This document shows, in pieces, positions 59,889 through 64,000 of a DNA stretch of 64,000 nucleotides. The DNA is from a bacterium SCSIO 12643 (GTDB lineage Bacteria; Bacteroidota; Bacteroidia; Flavobacteriales_G; Salibacteraceae), in contig CP073750.1 of assembly GCA_024398135.1 (NCBI GenBank), positions 2,790,001-2,854,000 on the forward strand, given 5' to 3'. A program made the translations under genes and the position numbers. The notes under the pieces are model-generated. The model saw nothing but the letters and a program-made list of their open reading frames with translations. It made no database searches and was not told the origin of the DNA. How positions within the stretch are numbered: position 1 is the first letter of the stretch; each line of letters begins with the position of its first letter.

Positions 59889-60716
59889 TTATATGCCAGG
59901 AGTTTTATTAAAATGAGCTTTATATGCTTTAATGAAATTAGATAGTGTCTTGTAGCCTGCCTGCTGAAAAACTTCCTTTGGGCGCTCTCCATTTTTCAAT
60001 AAATATTCTGCCATTTCCATTCTTTTCTGAATGAAATATTTTCGAGGAGACATTTGATAATATGACTTGAAATGTCTTTTGAAAGTGGATAAACTCATGT
60101 TACAGAGAAAAGCAAGTTCTTCCAGGTCTAGGTGAGAATATAAATTATTTTCAATAGTAGTTTTAAATACAAATTCCCTGTCGTGTTGCTGGTTCTGAAG
60201 TAACATTCCCATTTTAAGAGGTTCGTACTTTAATAAATAGAGCATGATCTCAGTAAACTTAGCTTTTAACATTTCCGGACTTAAAGTTTCCCGATTCGCT
60301 AACAAAAGTTGCAGTGAAGATCTAAAATAATGGCTATAGTCATCATAGGTAAAAGTGAGTACTTCTTGTGTATTTGAAGAAGCTAGTTTTTGGATTAAAT
60401 GTTGATGCGTGAACTTAAATTCATTAAGAATACTGTGGCTGAAAAAAAGGAGAATACTTTTATAAAGTCTCGAAGGTGCAGACTTTTTTTCAGTCATTAA
60501 GCAATTTGGAGTGGTAATCAAAGCAAATTCATTTCCCGAGAGATAGTTAGGGTTTTGAGCATTATAAATCTCTTTTTGTCCACTAATTAGGAAACTAAAT
60601 ACATTTTGAGTAAAGTTGATTTTACTTTTTATAGTATCCATGTCCGCTTCATAGAATACCAATGATATTTCTGAATCGGTAGCGTTTGGTAGAACGATGC
60701 TTTTTCGATTTGTCAT
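59889..60716 (-). CDS. AraC-family transcriptional regulator
   Basis: 275 residues. N-terminal sensor domain (about 20-130; weak cupin pattern SFLISGQKEIYNAQN) and AraC HTH (about 185-275; LEELAFLCNMSLSTFKRHFK, ERPKEVFQQAGYKTLSNFIKAY, HFNKTPGI at the very end). Close relative of the regulator at 57963. The second HTH ends almost at the stop codon, with no tail. It lies between the PEBP-VOC operon and the small-stress-gene run. Confidence 0.88.
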   Translation of the reverse strand: MTNRKSIVLPNATDSEISLVFYEADMDTIKSKINFTQNVFSFLISGQKEIYNAQNPNYLSGNEFALITTPNCLMTEKKSAPSRLYKSILLFFSHSILNEFKFTHQHLIQKLASSNTQEVLTFTYDDYSHYFRSSLQLLLANRETLSPEMLKAKFTEIMLYLLKYEPLKMGMLLQNQQHDREFVFKTTIENNLYSHLDLEELAFLCNMSLSTFKRHFKSYYQMSPRKYFIQKRMEMAEYLLKNGERPKEVFQQAGYKTLSNFIKAYKAHFNKTPGI

Positions 60717-60754
60717 AAATTAGATTTGACTTACCAATGAGACGATATAATACT

Positions 60755-61078
60755 TTATTTCGGCTCTAAACTCATCACGTAATCATAGCTCTCGTTCAGG
60801 TATTCTGCTAACAAGTCTAAGTTTTCAAGCATTTGATCCGGAATCAGAACATAGCCTTGCATCACAGAGTTGTAGGACTTAAAAATATCGGAATTGAATT
60901 CTTCAATGTATTTCTTCTGTACCTCTTTCGAAAATCGAATCCCTAATTCTCCTGCTTTGTTGAGAATGGAAAACATATATCCATTAGCAGCAGTATGCGG
61001 AACTGTTTTGCCTTTGCGTTCGAATCTTGGGCATTTGGTAACGAGTTCATCATAGATTTTGAGTTTCTCTTCCCACAT
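60755..61078 (-). CDS. Conserved hypothetical protein
   Basis: 107 residues with the pattern KCPRFERKGKTVPHTAANGYMFSILNKAG (quoted in part here) and GIRFSKEVQKKYIEEF, ending VMSLEPK. I recognise the sequence as a small conserved family, similar in layout to TfoX-N-terminal-like proteins, but cannot name its role. It follows the SRPBCC gene with a 2-nt gap, hence probably co-transcribed. Confidence 0.7.
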   Translation of the reverse strand: MWEEKLKIYDELVTKCPRFERKGKTVPHTAANGYMFSILNKAGELGIRFSKEVQKKYIEEFNSDIFKSYNSVMQGYVLIPDQMLENLDLLAEYLNESYDYVMSLEPK

Positions 61079-61080
61079 AA

Positions 61081-61521
61081 CTATTGCTTTTCAACGAATT
61101 CCTTAAACTGGCGCATCCATTTTTCGCCTTGTTTACGATACATACTCGGAAATAAAATAGCGATGAGTTTAGGCATAAACCAATTGATACGGGTGTATTC
61201 GAATTCATATTCGTACCGTGTATTTTGGTCATCGATTTCAACGAAAGTACATTTCATGGTATTGTCCATATGGATGTGATGGTAATGCGCTTCAAATGTA
61301 TCAGGTAGTCGATTGGCCGTAATCGTTTCGGTCAATTCCAGTTTTCGATTTCCTTGTTGGTAATACATTTTTGAAATGGCTCCATCTTGTCCCTCATTTC
61401 CGCTCTCAAATTCTTTTTTGACAAAACCATCTTGATATTTACCCAAATAAGCCGGATCAGAAAAATACTTGACTACTTCAGCTCTGGGTTTAGCGATTTC
61501 TACAGCCCCATTAAATTTCAT
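61081..61521 (-). CDS. SRPBCC-family (START/polyketide cyclase-like) protein
   Basis: 146 residues. Helix-grip fold: opening strand VEIAKPRAEVVKYFSDPAYLGKY, then strands with YEYEFEYTRI and a long C-terminal helix KQGEKWMRQFKEFVEK. Small hydrophobic-ligand-binding proteins; ligand unknown. First gene of a pair with the 60755 gene. Confidence 0.8.
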   Translation of the reverse strand: MKFNGAVEIAKPRAEVVKYFSDPAYLGKYQDGFVKKEFESGNEGQDGAISKMYYQQGNRKLELTETITANRLPDTFEAHYHHIHMDNTMKCTFVEIDDQNTRYEYEFEYTRINWFMPKLIAILFPSMYRKQGEKWMRQFKEFVEKQ

Positions 61522-61687
61522 AAGAATTCATTTAGAGGCTAAAGATATATTTTTCTTCTTTTAGCACATCAGTTCCAAATTTGGATTTAAATACCTTTTG
61601 TTACTGTCTTATCCTGAAATCAACAGATGGCGTAAGATTAAACTTATTAGAATATTGGGTGATCGAAAACGATATTAAATGCTAGAA

Positions 61688-62065
61688 TTAATTATTTATC
61701 TGAACTCCGGCTCCTCCAATTACTTTCCATTGGTTTTGAACCAATTTCCAGTTTCTGAAATATTTGAATTGGCCCGCGATAGGTTGACCCAGGTATTGAC
61801 CTTTTAATTCAACATATACGGAAACTAAAGCACAGTCTTCGACTAAACTCACTTCATGTTCGGAGGCTTGTAATTCCTGAATTTTTAAATTACCCGATTT
61901 CAAATTAGCTAAATCCATTTCTTTAGTCACCGTTTGACCTGTGGGAATAATAAATAACAGATCATCATGTAACAAATGTTCTAACTTTTCGAGATCGCTA
62001 TTTCGCATAGCGTCAAGAAGTATTTCTTCTTGTTTGAGGATGAGTTCTTTGCTGATAGTGTCCAT
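61688..62065 (-). CDS. NTF2-like/DUF4440 protein
   Basis: 125 residues, cone-shaped NTF2 fold: LDAMRNSDLEKLEHLLHDDLLFIIPTG (helix and first strand), LVSVYVELKGQYLGQPIAGQFKYFRNWKL, WKVIGGAGVQ. Members bind or act on small polar substrates; no catalytic residues stand out. The gene is 20 nt downstream of the second NTF2-like gene (62086), probably one unit. Confidence 0.82.
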   Translation of the reverse strand: MDTISKELILKQEEILLDAMRNSDLEKLEHLLHDDLLFIIPTGQTVTKEMDLANLKSGNLKIQELQASEHEVSLVEDCALVSVYVELKGQYLGQPIAGQFKYFRNWKLVQNQWKVIGGAGVQINN

Positions 62066-62085
62066 TTGAAATTATTTTAGGATGA

Positions 62086-62445
62086 TTATTCTGATGGAAT
62101 TGGTAAATTATTTAATCTCAAAAACGAAAGTTTATCCCAATAGCCACGCTGGAAAATGATTTTACTGTCATGTATTTGGAAGAATCCACAACCCCTTAGT
62201 CCGTTCGGATCTTTCCATTCTAAAATGGTCCAGTCTCCATCTTCGAAGATATTTTCAGGAATACATACCATATCCGCAGCCGAGAATTCCTGTTGAAACA
62301 TATCTCGAATGGCCATACGTCCGGAAACAGGATCGTTAGCGACTTGATGATTGATTGCATTCTCGCTATATAATTCAGAAATGGCTTCCGCATCTCCAGC
62401 ATTAAATAAATCAATCCATTTTTCAAGTACTTTCCTGGGAGTCAT
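62086..62445 (-). CDS. SnoaL-like/NTF2-family protein
   Basis: 119 residues of the SnoaL/nuclear-transport-factor-2 fold: LEKWIDLFNAGDAEAISELYSENAINHQV and ILEWKDPNGLRGCGFFQIHD. The pattern of a mid-length ester cyclase or steroid-isomerase-like member is clear; the substrate is unknown. Upstream neighbour of the DUF4440 gene. Confidence 0.82.
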   Translation of the reverse strand: MTPRKVLEKWIDLFNAGDAEAISELYSENAINHQVANDPVSGRMAIRDMFQQEFSAADMVCIPENIFEDGDWTILEWKDPNGLRGCGFFQIHDSKIIFQRGYWDKLSFLRLNNLPIPSE

Positions 62446-62481
62446 ACGTGTTAAACTTTTCGTGTGATAATTCTGTTGCTT

Positions 62482-62946
62482 TTATTCTCTTGAATAGTTT
62501 TTTAACTCTTTCTTGATCGCTTTGTTTCTTTTTAAGCTGCTAAACTTATAACAGTAGTCCAGAAAAAGTATTGAGGTTTGTTTGTTTATCTGGTCAGTAG
62601 TTGCACTTTCTGTATCGGCAAGAGCAGCCGTGGTCATCGCGGCCAGGTATACTGCAGTTCTATCCGTGTCTTTACCTGCGTATTTTAAGAAATCTTCACC
62701 CAGTTCAAATGTAATCTCTGTCCCTTCCATCCATCGAAGAATAAATTGGATAGCTAATAACCTGTTTCTTTGCTGATATTCCGGTGCATGCGATAAAATG
62801 AATTGCGCACATTCCAAAGCCACAGATTCATTTTCTTTAAAGTCTTCTTTGGTTTCCATCGAAATGGTTGGAAGTTCTTTGAAATCCTGAGCGTTAATAG
62901 TTAGAGTTACCAAGGAAAATAGGAGTGAAAAGATTATTTTATTCAT
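62482..62946 (-). CDS. Secreted protein of unknown function
   Basis: 154 residues; signal peptide (1-19, INAQ). The mature protein is helix-rich and conserved in Bacteroidota (memory): SHAPEYQQRNRLLAIQFILRW, YAGKDTDRTAVYLAAMTTA, FLDYCYKFSS. No function assigned. Separate from the NTF2 genes by 36 bp, same strand. Confidence 0.65.
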   Translation of the reverse strand: MNKIIFSLLFSLVTLTINAQDFKELPTISMETKEDFKENESVALECAQFILSHAPEYQQRNRLLAIQFILRWMEGTEITFELGEDFLKYAGKDTDRTAVYLAAMTTAALADTESATTDQINKQTSILFLDYCYKFSSLKRNKAIKKELKNYSRE

Positions 62947-63085
62947 GTCGTGTATTTAATACGTTATTAATTGGTTATACTCCAAAAATAGGGATTTATT
63001 TAATGTGAAATATGATCGCAAAAATGGAGCACTCAAACCAATATGATCCCAATGGCTAAGATTGATTTGAGTGCTTTGAATATTA

Positions 63086-63478
63086 TTATCCCCTAATGAT
63101 ATTCAGAGCAAAAGCAGCTGCAGCAGCAGTAAATACCGAATAGTCGAAAGCACCTTTAATTCCTGTAGAGAATGTCATAGCGATAGCGAATAAAAGTAAT
63201 AACAAACCACTCAGTTTTGCGAAGAGTTCTGTTTTATATCCGATAAGTAATCCAATTGCTAAAAAGACTTCAGCTACGGTTGCTAATATGGCGATAATAG
63301 GTATAATCGAGTTAGGGAACCAGGGGTTGATAACTTCGGTATATGCTACAAAAGAATCCCAGTTGCCCCAGACTGAAATTTCTGATTTCCATAATCCAAG
63401 TCTATCTGCTACAGCAGATAAGAAACTAAAAGCGATAGATATTCTCAGAAACAGTTTTATAATAAGCTGTGTTGACAT
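63086..63478 (-). CDS. DoxX-family membrane protein
   Basis: 130 residues with four membrane segments (about 8-25, 58-80, 85-103, 108-126) and the DoxX pattern: LRISIAFSFLSAVADRLG, VAEVFLAIGLLIGYK and an Ala-rich end. DoxX proteins are linked to thiosulfate:quinone oxidoreduction or to detoxification operons. It starts 5 nt after the AhpD-like gene's stop, so the two form a unit. Confidence 0.85.
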   Translation of the reverse strand: MSTQLIIKLFLRISIAFSFLSAVADRLGLWKSEISVWGNWDSFVAYTEVINPWFPNSIIPIIAILATVAEVFLAIGLLIGYKTELFAKLSGLLLLLFAIAMTFSTGIKGAFDYSVFTAAAAAFALNIIRG

Positions 63479-63483
63479 TTATT

Positions 63484-63921
63484 CTAAACAAAAGGTTTAA
63501 GCGTACTAATCGCAATTCTATTCCAGGCATTAATGGTGGTAATGGCCATAATGATTTGAGAAAAATAATGGGCGTCAAACTTCTCGATGGCTTTGTTATA
63601 AGTGTTGGTTGTGAGGCCGTTTAAATGAATGAGTGTTACTTCTTCGGTCATTTGTAAAATGATTTTTTCAGTATCACTAAATAGATCGAGTTCTTTCCAG
63701 GCATTGAGTAAAAAGATGCGTTCTGATTTTTCTCCATTTTTAAGTGCTTCTTTGGTATGCATATCAATACAAAAAGCACATCCATTAATTTGTGATGCTC
63801 TGATTTTAATAAGGTTTAAATGATTTGGTGTGAGTTGACTTTGCTGTAAAAAAGCTTCTAAAGCAAACATTCCTTTATAGGCTTCCGGTTCGGTTTGATC
63901 AATTTGAATTCTGTTTTCCAT
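63484..63921 (-). CDS. Carboxymuconolactone decarboxylase / AhpD-like protein
   Basis: 145 residues of the AhpD-like fold. Residues CAFCIDMH carry Cys48, Cys51 and His55, the redox Cys-x-x-Cys of alkylhydroperoxidase-D-type proteins, so a peroxidase or reductase role is more likely than lactone decarboxylation. Leads the DoxX gene. A -7 box and an inverted repeat lie upstream. Confidence 0.88.
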   Translation of the reverse strand: MENRIQIDQTEPEAYKGMFALEAFLQQSQLTPNHLNLIKIRASQINGCAFCIDMHTKEALKNGEKSERIFLLNAWKELDLFSDTEKIILQMTEEVTLIHLNGLTTNTYNKAIEKFDAHYFSQIIMAITTINAWNRIAISTLKPFV

Positions 63922-63943
63922 TTGTAATAGTTTTGATTTTGGA

Positions 63944-63951
63944 CAAAGCTA
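63944..63951 (-). promoter_or_regulatory. Candidate -7 box of the AhpD-like/DoxX operon
   Basis: Minus-strand TAGCTTTG, exact TAnnTTTG, 23 nt before the ATG at 63921. Confidence 0.45.
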
Positions 63952-63970
63952 TTGGCTGGAATATCAGGAA

Positions 63971-63990
63971 TTCTTAAACTGGTTTAAGAA
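63971..63990. promoter_or_regulatory. Inverted repeat over the -33 region (putative operator)
   Basis: TTCTTAAAC and GTTTAAGAA, 9-bp arms and a 2-nt centre, start 20 nt from the -7 box, so the site covers the -33 region of the AhpD-like operon. Short loop and lack of a T run argue for a DNA-binding site rather than a terminator. A repressor or activator near the window edge may bind it. Confidence 0.45.
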
Positions 63991-64000
63991 CGGTTTTTGC

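Noticed and set aside
63975-64000. Short minus-strand frame reading AKTVLKPV and ending TAA at the window edge
   Set aside because: Only eight codons are visible; it could be the end of a gene or chance.

Overview
The window reads as chromosomal DNA of a free-living member of the Bacteroidota, most likely a Flavobacteriales-type organism. The evidence is five proteins with C-terminal type IX secretion sorting domains, several TAnnTTTG -7 promoter boxes with TTG at -33, low G+C (roughly 38-40% by eye), and family content typical of the phylum (GIN-domain lipoprotein, DUF3667, TonB/carboxypeptidase-regulatory fragments, many AraC regulators). I see no rRNA, tRNA, insertion sequence, CRISPR array or prophage. 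The island-like parts are the 5' edge (end of an McrBC restriction locus) and small groups of secreted proteins.

Layout. 0-6.2 kb: 3' part of mcrC, then a T9SS-exported arginine/agmatine-deiminase-like enzyme, a lipoprotein, a T9SS secreted protein and a GIY-YIG nuclease. 6.3-12.6 kb (minus): DUF748/AsmA-like protein, cydAB oxidase, a ParE/ParD-like toxin-antitoxin pair and an AraC regulator. 12.7-18.8 kb: DUF983, a 990-residue T9SS surface protein, an arylsulfatase and an outer-membrane transporter-like protein, compact enough to be one transcription unit. 18.8-35.5 kb: TonB-C protein, ketoacyl synthase III, S9 peptidase, lipoproteins, AraC, T9SS protein, ttcA (minus), recQ, acetyltransferase. 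35.5-46.3 kb: YHS protein, Crp regulator with an NAD(P)H oxidoreductase, YitT behind an unusual leader, pirin-MATE-pirin operon, YceI, AraC with FMN reductase, secreted M1 aminopeptidase. 46.3-64 kb, all minus: a caspase-like secreted protein, two decaying genes, and a long run of small stress or detoxification genes (GyrI-like, DODA, alpha/beta hydrolase, DHFR-like, cupin fusion, SDR, VOC, PEBP, SRPBCC, NTF2, DoxX, AhpD-like) interspersed with AraC and Crp regulators.

Most interesting signals. (1) Two promoters (about 3.2 and 4.2 kb) carry 9-bp direct repeats exactly 21 bp apart, the geometry of LytTR-type regulator sites, and both place the last repeat exactly 30 nt before a -7 box. (2) Three copies of a 44-nt element (4090, 6171, 6313) keep fixed flanks while the inner stem varies with compensatory changes. 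(3) The 428-bp gap before yitT holds two tandem units, each a micro-ORF followed by an intrinsic hairpin with a 10-bp stem and 12-nt loop; the second hairpin abuts the yitT start, like a double attenuator. (4) A nine-G tract lies inside the large surface-protein gene. (5) Two genes near 47-49.7 kb are interrupted by stop codons, although the lost C-termini can still be read downstream.
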